A DNA stretch of 64,000 nucleotides from Tetracentron sinense (lineage: Eukaryota; Streptophyta; Magnoliopsida; Trochodendrales; Trochodendraceae): positions 12,883,827-12,947,826 of the forward strand of contig CM026551.1 of NCBI GenBank assembly GCA_015143295.1. The letters are read 5' to 3'. The position numbers and the translations under genes are program-made. Positions 1 through 10,591 of the stretch are shown piece by piece (within the stretch, counting starts at the first letter, position 1; the number at the start of each line of letters is the position of its first letter). The notes beneath the pieces are model-generated. The model was not told where the DNA came from. It saw nothing but the letters and a program-made list of their open reading frames with translations, and ran no database searches.

Positions 1-781
1 CAACCTGACATAGAACTCTTCTCCTTTATTAAGGCTTAAGGCTTGGGACCGACAATACAAGGTGAGGATTGCTAACCTCATTCACACTTATGTTACAATA
101 GAGGGTTAGATTATGTTGGGTTTAATTTACAATGGGGTAAAATTACAACCACACCCTCGATTAATACCATTATAAGACTGTTAGATTAGTATGGTTAAAT
201 TAAAAGGAAAAAAACATGCGTTACAATTTACATGAAGATTTTGGATAGAAACTACACTTCTATCACACACACGCTTTAGATTTAAAAGGAGAAGAAAAAA
301 TGTGGTTACAATACAGCGGTAGTTTGTTACATATACAAGTAAGTCTTAGCCTCTATTAAAGGCCCCTTTAACTTGATTTCAAATTTGGGGCAGCAAGGGT
401 ACTCCTTGCTGCCATGGTGGGGACTATAAAGACCCCTTTGATTTGATTTCACACCGAAGTTCCAGCACCTCACACAAGTGTGGCGGTCGAAACTTGGTCA
501 TTTCAAACGGCATCGGCCGAGCTTGGTGTTTATCGGGCACAACCTTCAAGTAAGAGAGTCTTTCAAAATTATGTCCGGTTCGGCCCTAAAGGCTTAAAGA
601 AAAACAAAAAGGCCTCTATTTTGCAGGCATCGAAGGGCCAGACTGGTCTTCAAACAAGATCTTAGTTTCATGAATCCAAGCCAACCACCAAACCCATAAT
701 TCCCAAGGTAGGCTCACAGCCACAAGGGAGAGAGAAGAGGGCATGGAGAAATAATAAGAAAGACAAAGGAGACGTGTGTAC

Positions 782-921
782 TGATGGCAGCCATAGAGAT
801 CGTCTAACTTGGTAGTGAATGTGCACTTTTCACGTTCATAGACATAACCCAACTCAATTATATCAACTCCGACCTCATGGTGGCGGACTTTGTTGACGAG
901 TTGAGCCACTGGAATCTCCAC
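782..921 (-). other. Unidentified exon-like segment, copy A
   Basis: Read on the minus strand, this gives an open stretch VEIPVAQLVNKVRHHEVG followed by about 29 more residues ending LDDLYGCHQ. It is bounded downstream by a GT donor (CATCA|gtacac). The paralogue at 17122-17262 differs at only three positions, all synonymous (ACA/ACG Thr, TTG/CTG Leu, GGA/GGG Gly). The flanking 125 bases show about ten differences and small indels. That pattern fits a coding exon. In this copy the acceptor region seen in B is deleted, so splicing here is doubtful. I do not recognise the protein family. Confidence 0.4.
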
Positions 922-1414
922 AAATGTTATCATCTGGACTCCCATTACATCCCTATACTCCTTCAAATTCAATTCTAATCTATCTGAGATGTATTTCATC
1001 ACTATACTATTGTGCTCTATAATATCTTTAATACTCCCCTTCAAACACATGGGATAATAGAGATATCCTCATGGGTTTGCCAGGGGCGGAGCTAGGAAAT
1101 TGTTGTATGGGGCACATTTGGTTCAAGGGATGGGGTTTGGGGGCGGAGTCCCCGAATTTTTTTTTTGACAATTAAATTTGTGGATCATTTCATCCATACA
1201 TTTTGTACATATACTATAAGTATTGTTTCTCTTTATTTACACGAGTAATTTTCCCCTTTCTCTATAGCATGACCCTATTAAATAATATAATATAATTTTT
1301 TTGAAAAGTTAGAGAGCAGTTGCCTCCTTGTCTAATGACTACGCCCTATTAAATAATTAAACAAAATAGTTAAAAGATAGTTTTTTTGAAAATTCAGTGA
1401 GACAAATGCCAAAT

Positions 1415-1650
1415 GACTAATCCTCTACGATTATAATCAAACTTCTTGGAGTCTGGTTACAATACAAAATTCTTTTAACTCTAGTTAATAATTTTAACCA
1501 TTAAACTTAATTTTTTTCTTCTAGAAACCAAGGTTAGGTGATTAAACCTAAGGGTTAATGAATCTTAAAAGGGACATGTGTTGACTTATGGATTATAACC
1601 GACTCCAAGGAGTCCGGTTATAACAGTAGAGGATTCTAATCTTTAGTAAA
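1415..1650. mobile_element. Foldback MITE, AATCCTCTAC family, copy 1
   Basis: A short element with inverted ends: AATCCTCTACGATTATAA at the left and the complement of AATCCTCTACTGTTATAACC at the right, with a body that is roughly self-complementary. Related elements lie at 12364-12692, 14552-15090 and 31775-31985. All share the TIR core AATCCTCTAC-GTTATAACCGG and inner arms containing GTGTCCCTTTT and TTAAGATTCA. This copy sits inside the hAT element at 1081-2134. Confidence 0.6.
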
Positions 1651-1689
1651 TATTTTTTTTTAAATTCAAAAGCTGAGGGGCACCAACCT

Positions 1690-2040
1690 AAGATGGAATC
1701 ATAACCAATCACGATTGAACTCGGATAGAGTTCAATCACACCCACTGGTCAACACGTGTCCCTTTTAACCTCTATTAACTGTGGTTAAGATTTACTAACT
1801 CTTGGGGTTCAACAATATAACCTTAGTTTTTAGAAAAAATATTTAAAAAATATTAAAGTCTAGTTAAGGATTTTTAACCCTTAGAGTTAACATTTTTTAA
1901 TATACTTAAAAATAAACTGAAGTTATATTATTGAACCCCAAAGGTTAAAAATAGACACATGTTGGCCTGCGGGTTTGATTGAATTCTCCCCAACTTGAAT
2001 TGGAATTGACTGTGATTGGATCTCAATCCACCTCCATTTC
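1690..2040. mobile_element. Foldback MITE, related variant
   Basis: The left arm (GGAATCATAACCAATCACG, then GAGTTCAATCACACCC and ACACGTGTCCC) is mirrored by the right arm, read in reverse complement as GGATTGAGATCCAATCACAG, then GAGAATTCAATCAAACCC. The inner part shares the TTAAGATTYACTAACYCTTGGGGTTCAACAAT arms with many scraps through the window, for example 35690-35760, 54420-54600 and 58150-58350. It is nested in the hAT element at 1081-2134. Confidence 0.5.
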
Positions 2041-2142
2041 CCATGCAGCCATGCTATACCATATAAGCCCTTTTTGTTTCAAAAGTTTAGGGGGGTGCAC
2101 GTGCCCCCCAGGCCCTCCCTTGGCTCCACCCCTGGGGTTCGC

Positions 2143-3530
2143 CATTGTAGGCTTGTCATTGTTGAATGTGTCGATGATATATTACAATTGTTAGATGCGT
2201 CGGGGATACTAGTCATGCCGATGATGTTGATCTTCATTCTCATACCGATGATATTTCTATAACTCCATTATTGCTTATGAAAATCTGGATACATAAAAAT
2301 GGGTAAAGAATGGGCTGAAAAATTGGCCGATGTGGGCCTAGATAGTGAGCCTTGATGGGCTTGGAGAAAGAAGCCTCTAATGGGCTTGGGTAAAGAGCCT
2401 CTATTGATTTTTTTTAAAAAAATGACTTTATGGAATTTTAGAAAGTGGTACTTTAAGAATAGCATCTATGGCTAATACAATGAGCTTCCGTGGGCTTGAA
2501 AATGGGCCTTCATAGAACAAGTCACCCACTAGCTTTACCTCTCCATTTGGGACCTACTTTTTTCATTCTATCAACATATATGCTCTGCTCACTGATTGTT
2601 TGGCTGCAAGACTATTCTTGTTTGAATTTGATGTTTGGTTACAGTTCATCTTAATTCCGAGTCAGCTTCTTCAATTTATTGACTGTTTGGTTACAGCCTA
2701 TTCCCATTTCAGTTCATCTTTTTGGTAATGGTCTTCACTTTAATTACTCTTGACTGTTTGGTTACGAGAATTCCTCTACTTCCAATTTCACTCTACTTGA
2801 TTACATCTTTGACACATGTCTGTTTAATATTGTTCCAATAATCCTATTTAGTTTACAGGTGGAATCCTAAATTCCTAATACATTTAGAATTGTTTAGGTT
2901 TATGCTATTTTGTTATACGGATCCTCTTACTCTAGTGGATCTATTGGGATCCATTTAGTTACAAGGTTGTCCTTAACCCATTAGCTTTCTATCCCATGTT
3001 TGGTGCACAAAATTAGTTTGAACCGTCTTGATATTATTCCCGGTTGGAATTGAGATATATTGTCTCCAATCGGATAGAGAATCCCCTCATCCTAAATTGT
3101 TTTGATGATTGGTTCAATTCCCTCATCCTCTATCCCACGTTTGGTGCATCTATTTGAGAGGTGGATCTTCTCTTGGTTCAGTCTTGGAGGAGCAGGCCTT
3201 GAAGAGAAGAAGCCGCCTTCTTTTTCCTTGGCTCGGATCATACCTCGATGAGATCGAATCACAGCCAATTATACCTACTTAAACCCCGGGGAAGGAGGAT
3301 GACACGTGGTGGGTTGAGAGGGTTTTTTTAGGAGGTTGGATACTAACAGTTAAAGAGTCCTCACCTATCATTCATCTTGATTTCTGTATATTTCACACTT
3401 TTGTGGACAGACGCAACTCTTCAAATACTCGATTGGATCGTACTGTTGAAGAGTTCTCCCCTATTATTCCTATTGATTTCCTTTAAGATTCTTTATTTTT
3501 TTATACAACTCTTCACATGCTATGTAATTG
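2143..3530. repeat. Dispersed block with four copies in the window
   Basis: This AT-rich sequence, with repeated GACTGTTTGGTTACAG motifs and a GGATCCTCTTACTC landmark, recurs at 17461-18780, partly at 20815-21365, at 29262-30440, and as a scrap at 54595-54740. No open coding frame is conserved between copies. Family unknown. Confidence 0.7.
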
Positions 3531-3535
3531 TAGGG

Positions 3536-3933
3536 GTATACACGAGATCAAGCCGAGCTTAAGCTTGATTTTGAGGCTCGATCAGGCCGAAAAATCAAGC
3601 TTGAAATTTACTTTGGGCCAACCTCTATTTGATTTGGCCCGGCCTGATTGAGGCTCAATTCGGCCCGAAACTTGGCCCAACTTGAATATTATAAAAAAAA
3701 TTAAAAATATTATTTATATATATCACTATTATATATAAATTATATAAAATATTATTACTTTTATTTAAAAAATATTTTATTAAATAAAACTGGCTGAGCT
3801 CGAGCCAGATCCAGTTATTTGAATTCGGGCTGAGCTACTGGCCAAGCTGTTTGAACACCATTTCAAGCCGAGCCTAGATTTAGCCCTCTTTCAAGCCAAG
3901 CCAAGCCTGGCCAAGCCCGGCCCGAATACACCC
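3536..3933. mobile_element. hAT-like MITE rich in AAGCCGAGC motifs
   Basis: The left end (AGGGGTATACACGAG) and right end (CGAATACACCCCTG) form an imperfect inverted repeat resembling the hAT element at 32903-33530. The body alternates AAGCCGAGCTTAAGCTTGA-like motifs with an AT-rich centre. The paralogue at 18785 keeps only the left end, CAGGGGTGTACACGAG, and then jumps to sequence equivalent to 4604. A clean target duplication was not found. Confidence 0.55.
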
Positions 3934-4879
3934 CTGTATGTCAAAACTCAAAAGACACAATCCTTAGACGGCCCCAACATCAATACTTAGAGTGCTACTC
4001 TTCGGACGTTATACTTTAGGATTCTTTCCTTCCCATTATATTACATCAATGTTCCCCAATGTACTCATTTACTCTCTCTTCGTCTACGCAACAAAACTCT
4101 CCTTCTCTCCTCTTCATAAGACTCTATATATATAGAGAGTGATATATATATAGAGAGTGATATGTTACGTACTTTTTAATTGAAAGAAAAAAATTTAAAA
4201 AGTAGAAAATGGAGAAGAAAAAGTTGATTCGAGACAGCCAAAGACCTCCATTGATGCCTCTTCGAAAGTGCAAACCTTCAGATATTCTCTAAGAACAATT
4301 CATTTCATTCAACATATCTAGAAATGAGAAATTACAGGCCCTTCAGCCATGACCAGAAAACCTGGCTTTGATATCATTTGTAACGTGTTTTTCTAAAATA
4401 TAAAGAAATATAACAAGAAGACTAGAATTTGGGTCTCTTCTAGGAGAACCGAGACCTCCTTTTGGATTCTCTTCGAGGAAAACTCTTCTTTCAATCCTTT
4501 AAACAAGGCAATTCTTAATTAATTGCTGATTTCCTTTTCATTAAACTCTATAATAAATACAAATACAAGTAATTGTCAATAACCCACGTTTACAAACTCC
4601 CCTCCCAATACATATTCACTATCTCACTAGACTCCAACTGCAATCAACTACTAAACCATCTAAATCACAACTCACACATCTCTTAAAAACTCTCTTAACT
4701 AATTACTAATTAAAGTGACTGCGTCTCCTAACTAATTAGGATACTATCCCAAATAGGTATGTATCATTCTCTTAACTTCTTGATTCTTCGATGATGAAGA
4801 TGGTTTTCAAGGTTTCCCATGAGTCCTTTGCACTCTTTTAAAGGAACCTCTTTTTCCTCTTCTCTACACATGCATCAAT

Positions 4880-5380
4880 CAATCCTTGGAATAAGTTCAA
4901 CTTGGACCATCCTAAGTGCAATAGGACCATAGTTTTTATGGTAAAACCCCAATCCAGATAATGAATCAACATGCACGTTGAGAAAGGGAGAGAGCAAGTA
5001 TTGAATCATTATAAAGGGAGGCAGAGAGAGTATGGATTTGAACCCGACATACAAAGGGGGAGATATAGAAAAAGAAGAATACATTTTAAGATAAGATATG
5101 TGAAAGGAGCAAAATAAATTGACGAAGAGTCAAGAGACCCAATAAGGGGCAATTTATAGAGGGGATTAAGCCACAGGCGTGATACCTAACGAATGTTTTA
5201 CACAGCATAATCTTGCATTTTTGGAAATAAAATTAAGAGGGGATTTTTTATATCTTTCTAAATATACAGTACAAATGTATGCATAAGCATGACAATATTA
5301 CTCCATCAGAAGATATTCATTGATTTGCATCGAGTCCTAATCCTGGCCCCACCCGGCCAATTGTGCCTTATACTCAGAAA
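4880..5380 (-). repeat. Promoter-like repeat P, copy 1
   Basis: First of eleven copies of a conserved roughly 450-600-bp repeat. On the minus strand each copy has a TATA-like TATAAATTGCCCC, a CT-rich leader, and a short open frame containing FKSILSLPPFIMIQYLLSPF and ending FYHK. The other copies are at about 13030, 15640, 19130/19746, 21384, 24045, 26165, 28900, 31310, 34650 and 55480. The family is unknown. It could be a duplicated gene promoter with a first-exon fragment, or an LTR-like unit. Confidence 0.65.
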
Positions 5381-5617
5381 GTAAAACCGGAATCTTAACT
5401 AAATTGAAGTTAAGAATTTTTTTTTAAAGCTAAGATTGGATTGCTTAATCATAAGAGTGAGTGAATCTTAACCACAATTGATGAGTATTAAAAAGTGGGG
5501 CGTGGACCAATGAGAGCTGTCATTCCCTAGAAATGCATCTACGGTCCACCAACCATTTCCTTATTCTCAAATATTGGCAGGTGAGGTGAGTAATTTGGGA
5601 GATCGTTCTCACATGTA

Positions 5618-5690
5618 GTAGATTCTGTGGGACCCACCTGGCCCTAAATGCTGCAAGTTGAATTTTGACGAATCACTTAAAAAACTTTGT
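5618..5690 (+). pseudogene. RNase H-like fragment (WDPP...KLNFDG type), copy A
   Basis: A short frame resembles the start of plant RNase H-like domains: Trp-x-Pro-Pro, then Lys-Leu-Asn-Phe-Asp. The paralogue at 22080-22160 reads ILWDPPGPKCYKLNFDGS. Such domains occur in LINE polyproteins and in small host RNase H-like families, and the fragment is too short to tell which. No downstream catalytic residues are visible, so it is a relic. Confidence 0.35.
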
Positions 5691-5699
5691 CCAACGGGA

Positions 5700-5965
5700 T
5701 TACCTATTAAATCCTGCACGAATTAGATAAATACAGAAAAAATAAGTATATATATAAAAGAATCATGTCAGGAGAGGCGCTCGATTAAATCTTTCTTGAA
5801 GATAGTCAAAGCCTCTCATGTATAAGGGAGAAGTAGTACTATCTCCGGAATACAACTCAGATTGGTTCCAACCTAGGTAGTACTATCTCTGGAATACAAC
5901 TCAGCTCGATTCCAACCTAGTATATCCTACAAGCTTGCATTGCTCGACGGAGGATGGAGTATCAA
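5700..5965 (-). repeat. LTR-like fragment related to 10592-11790
   Basis: On the minus strand, motifs such as GAGGCTTTGACTATCTTCAA and AAGAAAGATTTAATCGAGCG align with 11735-11800 on the plus strand. Copy B holds the same fragment at 22200-22430. It is a fossil piece of a long terminal repeat or similar repeat. Family assignment is tentative (Copia-like). Confidence 0.4.
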
Positions 5966-6470
5966 ACCTCCTTTTTAGAAGTGCCCGAATAGTTCATTTA
6001 ATTTAATATAGTCTCCCAAAAAATTAGTTAAGTCTTAAAAACTTAATTTCAATTTTAACTAATTTATCCAAAACACTTTATGATTTTAGTCCGAAAAAAC
6101 ATTTCACGATTCAATCCAAAATAATACGGAATTTAGAGAGGGCTTCGACTGGCTGCCGAACTCAACATAGAACTTAGTTCTATTGGGAATATGGACGTGG
6201 ATTCGTGACATTCAATGATTATTAGATATTTTCTTGCTCTGCCTAAAACATTCTTACGACAATTACAATCTACTTCGAGTGCACATTATTAAACTCCCAA
6301 ATGTGCCAAGCACAAAAATTATATGATTTTTCATTTGGATTTTGCTAGTCTTATGCATAGCGGCCCTTAGATGCCCCATTCTTAGAAAATTAATTTGACT
6401 TAAAATTCTCTACGGAGATCAATACTTGTCCCTTTTAATACTCTTTAATTGTGGTTAAGATTCACTAAAG

Positions 6471-9041
6471 GGGCAGAGTGTGTGAGTGCCCTGTGGTGAA
6501 TGGTGTTCAGTATCTTGGAGATGGTTATACATCTTGTGAAGGTACACCTTTCCCTTGTTGTACTCTTCTATAATGGTTTGTTTTGATTAAAATTTAAATG
6601 GTTTTTTTTTAAAGATTTATTCTTCTGTGCCCATAAGATTTTGAAAACTCCCTTTTCCTACAAGAGAGTTTAATGCTTGGTAAGAAGAAGCCCAGAATCA
6701 GAGAACAAAGACTAAACCAGTTCAGGCCGTTATCCTTCTACTTAGTAAGGAAGAATAAGGCATGGATTTCTCTCCTATAATCTAGGGTCTAAACAATGAA
6801 AACAGGACAATTAGGCTTACTACTATGAGGTTATGGTTCCACTTCACTTCCATGAAATCCATTTTAGACTCCCACATGCAGTGTGGTCATTGAGTTCCCT
6901 CTTTATTAGTTTGTGAATTAGATATTAAGTTGAGATAAAGTTAGAAAATAAATTTTTTTGGACATCTGGTGAAGTGGTTAAGTACCTCATCTCTGCTGGA
7001 TCAGTGCAATTCTGTTTGGAATCTAAGGTTCGAGACCCATTTAGTTTAGTCATAATGATAGAGACCCTTGCACATGAGAGGCTCCGGCTATCTAAAAAAG
7101 GCATGCAACAGACCTTTAAGCCTTTTGTTGTTCATGGTAGATGACTCCAACTCTGTCAAAAGTTATTCAAGAAAAGTTTTTTTTTTTTTTTAAATGTAGG
7201 GGCAACTAGAATTCATATCAAACATGAATAACCTCTCAATAATGAGAAAAGAAGCTGGATATGATAATTCCCATTAGCATCTATCTAACGAGCACATAAT
7301 ATAGAATGATGTGTGGAAGTTCAAATTTTCTGTCAATATCGTCAATGTGAATGTAATGCAAGTCGGGTTTTAGGCTTGTGCGGGGATTGCAACAAACTTT
7401 AACTTGTATATGATGGAAACTAACTTATTCTTTATTCCTTAATTGACAGCTATCGGACCCGCGAGGTGCACAATGAATAATGGTGGTTGCTGGTCTGAAA
7501 GTAGAAATGGAAATACTTTTTCAGCTTGCTCAGTTCCGTACTGTTATCCCTTACCTTTGGCCTTTACTAATGGCTTTCCTATATTACTTCTCCATTTAGT
7601 TATACATGAATACTGCAAGTTCTATTATACTTCTATTAACTATGCTTACAAGTTTCTGCTTCTTTCATTTCTGCATCTTACTTGAGTTAAATGTTTTTAC
7701 AAAATAGAAATCTGAGTTAACAGGGTGTCGCTGCCCATATGGCTTTCGCGGGGATGGTCATAAATGTGAAGGTGTCTTTCTGTGGTCCTGTTTTGATTAA
7801 TAGTGGACACTTCCGATTCCATCCTGTAATATATACAATGTTTCAACTTATCCTATCCCTTATGAAACTAACCATCATATCGCTCTTTTGATTGTGCATC
7901 AGATATTATTGAATGTAAGGAAGGTCTTGCTTGTGAGTGTGATGGCTGCACTTGTAAGAACACATGGGGTGGATATGACTGCGAGTGCAAGGGAGATCTT
8001 TTGTATATAATGGAGCAAGATACCTGTATTGGTAAGGCTGAACATTTCATTTGTGAAAATTCAATGACAATAGCTGCAGAAATAGATCAAATTTTATGGC
8101 AGAAGAAACCGCCGTTCATCCTTTTGTTGTCACTTAGAACATTTTTAAAGTTGAGTATTGGAATCCCAGTAGGAAGGATCCTTCTGACCTCCCTACCACA
8201 TGGATGGGAAGTTGGGAGTTGACCCTCGCTCCATGGGTATCGCCTAGAAGAACCCCCAGTCTATAAATCGGCCCAATTCAATGATTATGAGCATTCATTG
8301 GGTTATTTAGCCAGAGTTCAAGATAAATTTTTTTTATCAATATAGAGTCATAGACATACATTTTAATCATCTGATCAATGTCAACATGTCCTGGGATATC
8401 TCTTTTGGATGGAATTGGTGATTAGTAGGCTCTGGTTCATTCTGTGTGTAAAACATGGGTACAAAGAGGGGACAAATGCTCTCTTTCTTTCTTTCATTTT
8501 CTTTTTTTTGACTTTTTCCAACATATATTGAGGGAAATTTTTTTTTTGAGATTTGAATTTATGTTGAGGTCTAATGAAATTAGGATTATACATCTCAAGG
8601 TTTCAAACTCTTGAATTAGTTTCATGTGATTAATTTCAGACTTCAGAGTAATGCATGAGCCTGTGAAATGTTACGAGGTCAGCATCTGATTTGTACATAT
8701 AACAAGATATTTGTTTTGATCTTTGTACAGACAGGAATTCTTCTAAATTCCGATGGTTCCTTACGCTCTGGGTCCTAGCGGGTGTTGTGGGTTCTGGTAT
8801 TGCAGGATATATATTCTACAAATACAGATTCAGGGTCTGTCTAAAGGAGAACCATTACAAGGATATGAACCCATGTGTTTATCTTTGTCCATGATTTTTA
8901 ACATGTTTGTTTAAGATCTTCGGCTCTTTTCTTATGCAGTCTTACATGGTCTCGGAGATCATGGCTATCATGTCACAGTACATGCCACTTGACAACCAGC
9001 AAAATGAGGTCCAACCCCTACAACAAGCTTCATCAGTATAA
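6471..9041 (+). CDS. Vacuolar sorting receptor, C-terminal exons (5' part not in window)
   Basis: Vacuolar sorting receptors carry soluble proteins from the Golgi/TGN to the vacuole. Six exons are seen: 6471-6541, 7450-7532, 7708-7771, 7903-8031, 8731-8834 and 8940-9041. All have GT-AG borders and matching phases. They encode [19 protein letters not shown], the Cys-rich [13 protein letters not shown] region, then [17 protein letters not shown] and [17 protein letters not shown]. These are the EGF-like repeats that precede the membrane. A transmembrane helix follows ([20 protein letters not shown]), then a tail with [16 protein letters not shown]. The YMPL motif is the family's tyrosine sorting signal. 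The exons are intact, so the gene could be live. The signal peptide, PA domain and central region are missing. They may lie upstream of the window across a very long intron, or may have been lost when block A was joined at exactly this exon border. Confidence 0.88.
6960..7190 (+). mobile_element. tRNA-derived SINE in a VSR intron
   Basis: TGGTGAAGTGGTTAAG resembles the pol III box A, and AGGTTCGAGACCC is a good box B, spaced about 50 bases apart. The unit ends near a run of T (7176-7189). The position inside an intron and the lack of a tRNA fold or anticodon arm argue for a SINE rather than a tRNA gene. Confidence 0.55.
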
Positions 9042-9625
9042 GGAAGTATTTTTTCTTTTGCCTTCATGAGCAGTGGCCACTTTTATTGAATTGCAGTACT
9101 ATGTTGTTATGCTCAATTCTCACAGTAGATTCCAACTTTGTTTCTTTCACAATCTGATAGGTGCTTATAGTGTTGGTATTTGCAGAAACAAGAACAAAAG
9201 CCACTTTAAAACTCTATGAAAGCTTCCATGGGAGGGATAGATGATGATGCTGTCTGTGTCAGAATTCGACAACTCTCACCTGCATCAGAAAGGTCCAACT
9301 GTTCTTCCTTCACCATTCCACTTATAGGAATATGTTGTGAATTATCTCACCTATAGGAAAGGATGAGAGTCTTACAGAACCCAGTTTTCTTTAGTCTTTG
9401 TGTAGAAAGTAAATGAGATGTAAATGCTGGGTTAAGGAATAATACGGCTTGATATAGTAATCAATAGATTAAGCAGATAAAAATGAAGCAAATAAGAAAA
9501 AAAAGTACAGCTTGAGTTGTCTTGAAAGGGAAAAGTGGATAACTATACAGCTGAGAATGGTTTGGCTCTGATTGTGGCAGTGAGACTGTTAAGCTTCTTA
9601 GGTTTCAGGTAGAGATTCAATCATG
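9042..9625 (+). other. VSR 3' flank, probable 3' UTR and downstream sequence
   Basis: The receptor stop codon is followed by unique, non-repetitive AT-rich sequence. No further exon or clear polyadenylation signal could be fixed. Nothing else is recognised before the SINE at about 9630. Confidence 0.4.
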
Positions 9626-9629
9626 GGTT

Positions 9630-9800
9630 ATGGTTAAAGGCTTACGCCTTCCTAATGGTCCCAGTGGTTGGAAGTATGTCCCATTTGTGGACGACTTGGG
9701 TTCGAGTCAGACTGGTATAGCAATGCCCATTTCCAAGCTTCCCCACCCTTCTGTTCTTTAAAATGGTTTCATCTAAAATAAATAAATAATAAATGAATCC
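9630..9800 (+). mobile_element. tRNA-derived SINE, second family
   Basis: CTAATGGTCCCAGTGGTTGG matches a box A and TTGGGTTCGAGTCAG a box B. The element ends in an A-rich tail, AATAAATAAATAATAAATG, as expected for a retroposed SINE. It lies just 3' of the receptor gene. Confidence 0.55.
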
Positions 9801-9864
9801 AGTCGCATAAATCCTGTAGATCTGTCTAAAATCCCCCATAGAAATTGAGATCTTGTTAAAATAG

Positions 9865-9965
9865 AAAGCCGAGCTCGAGCATGTTCAAGCCAAGCTAAAG
9901 CCTAAACTTTCGGGCTCCAATCAAGCTTGAGCATGTTCAAGCCAAGCTCGGCTCGATTACACCCT
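9865..9965. mobile_element. Remnant of an AAGCCGAGC-type hAT MITE
   Basis: Contains GCCGAGCTCGAGCATG and ends GATTACACCCTA, like the right ends of the elements at 3536-3933 and 32903-33530. Only part of the element is present. Confidence 0.45.
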
Positions 9966-10071
9966 AGGAATTATGTAAAAAATATAAATTAATAAGAATA
10001 CTTTAACCTTGTGAAGTCTTCATATAGGAATATGATATATAGTTGGTCGAATATATATCAAATTAGATATA

Positions 10072-10226
10072 GTTGCGTGAGTGGTAGGAGTGTGGCGTGG
10101 AAGGAGGTTTGGGGATCCAATCCTCACCGGGGTATGAGTTGCAAGAGTTCAAATGTCCAATCTAACATCTTACCGTATTGACCCACGTAACGTATGTAAA
10201 TGATGACGACACCCAAAAAAATGTAA
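10072..10226 (+). mobile_element. SINE-like repeat, plus copy
   Basis: Starts GTTGCGTGAGTGGTAGGAG and includes GGGGATCCAATCCTCACC and GTATGAGTTGCAAGAG, ending near ATGATGACGACACCCAAAAA. The same sequence, inverted and with an A-rich 3' tail, lies at 20940-21110. Two scattered copies with A tails at the same end support retroposition. Confidence 0.55.
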
Positions 10227-10591
10227 TAGTATTATTAAAAAAATAATAAGTACTATTCACGGGTTACCTATTTGAATAATTAAGGGTAAATTACCTGAGA
10301 GTAAGAAGTTCATCCCTTCTTATGAGTTGAGGCTTATCTCTAGAGCTCTCAGTAAATTGGGATATAAGCATGATACAAATAACCTCTGAAAGGATTGTGT
10401 GTGCAACAGATTCGGTTAGTCAATCCGGGTTCATAGTTTAAAGTTCTATCTACTGTGTTCCTTGGCTATCTTTGATTTGTTTGCACTAAGTAGAGGTTCA
10501 AGTCGAAAGACACCTTCATGTATGCACATGATATTTTTGAATGCCCATATATATGTATATATATTTTAAAATAAAATCAAGTGGAGATTTG

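Larger units (their letters stand above)
1081..2134. mobile_element. Non-autonomous hAT element, 1,054 bp, with target duplication
   Basis: The element begins CAGGGGCGGAGCTAGG and ends CTTGGCTCCACCCCTG, an inverted terminal repeat of about 14-16 bases typical of hAT elements. It is flanked by an 8-bp duplication, GGGTTTGC at 1073-1080 and GGGTTCGC at 2135-2142, with one mismatch. The paralogous block has GGGTTTGC once, at the matching place near 17454, followed directly by CATTGTAGG. That is an empty site. No transposase is visible. Two smaller foldback elements sit inside it. A truncated relative starting CAGGGGCGGAGCCA lies at 29210. Confidence 0.85.
1..6470. repeat. Duplicated block A (paralogue of 16478-22935)
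   Basis: Nearly every part of this block can be aligned by eye to 16478-22935 at high identity, in the same order and orientation. The opening CAACCTGACATA sequence recurs at 16479, the stretch from 550 to 1080 recurs at 16892-17460, 2143-3580 recurs at 17461-18830, and 4915-6470 recurs at 21375-22930. Differences are mostly insertions or deletions. A carries a hAT element (1081-2134) that B lacks, and B lacks about 1 kb present here at 3582-4603. The block ends exactly at the first visible exon of the vacuolar sorting receptor gene. It may be a duplicated piece of a giant intron or of intergenic DNA. Confidence 0.8.

Noticed and set aside
6960-7040. A tRNA gene
   Set aside because: Box A and box B are present, but the sequence does not fold into a proper acceptor and anticodon arm and sits in an intron next to a T run. 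A SINE is the better call.
7533-7721. A frameshift in the VSR gene between exons 7450-7532 and 7722
   Set aside because: Using the acceptor at 7706-7707 instead of the AG before GGTGTCGC adds KSELTG and restores the frame, matching the family's SDSxxSGCRCP segment.
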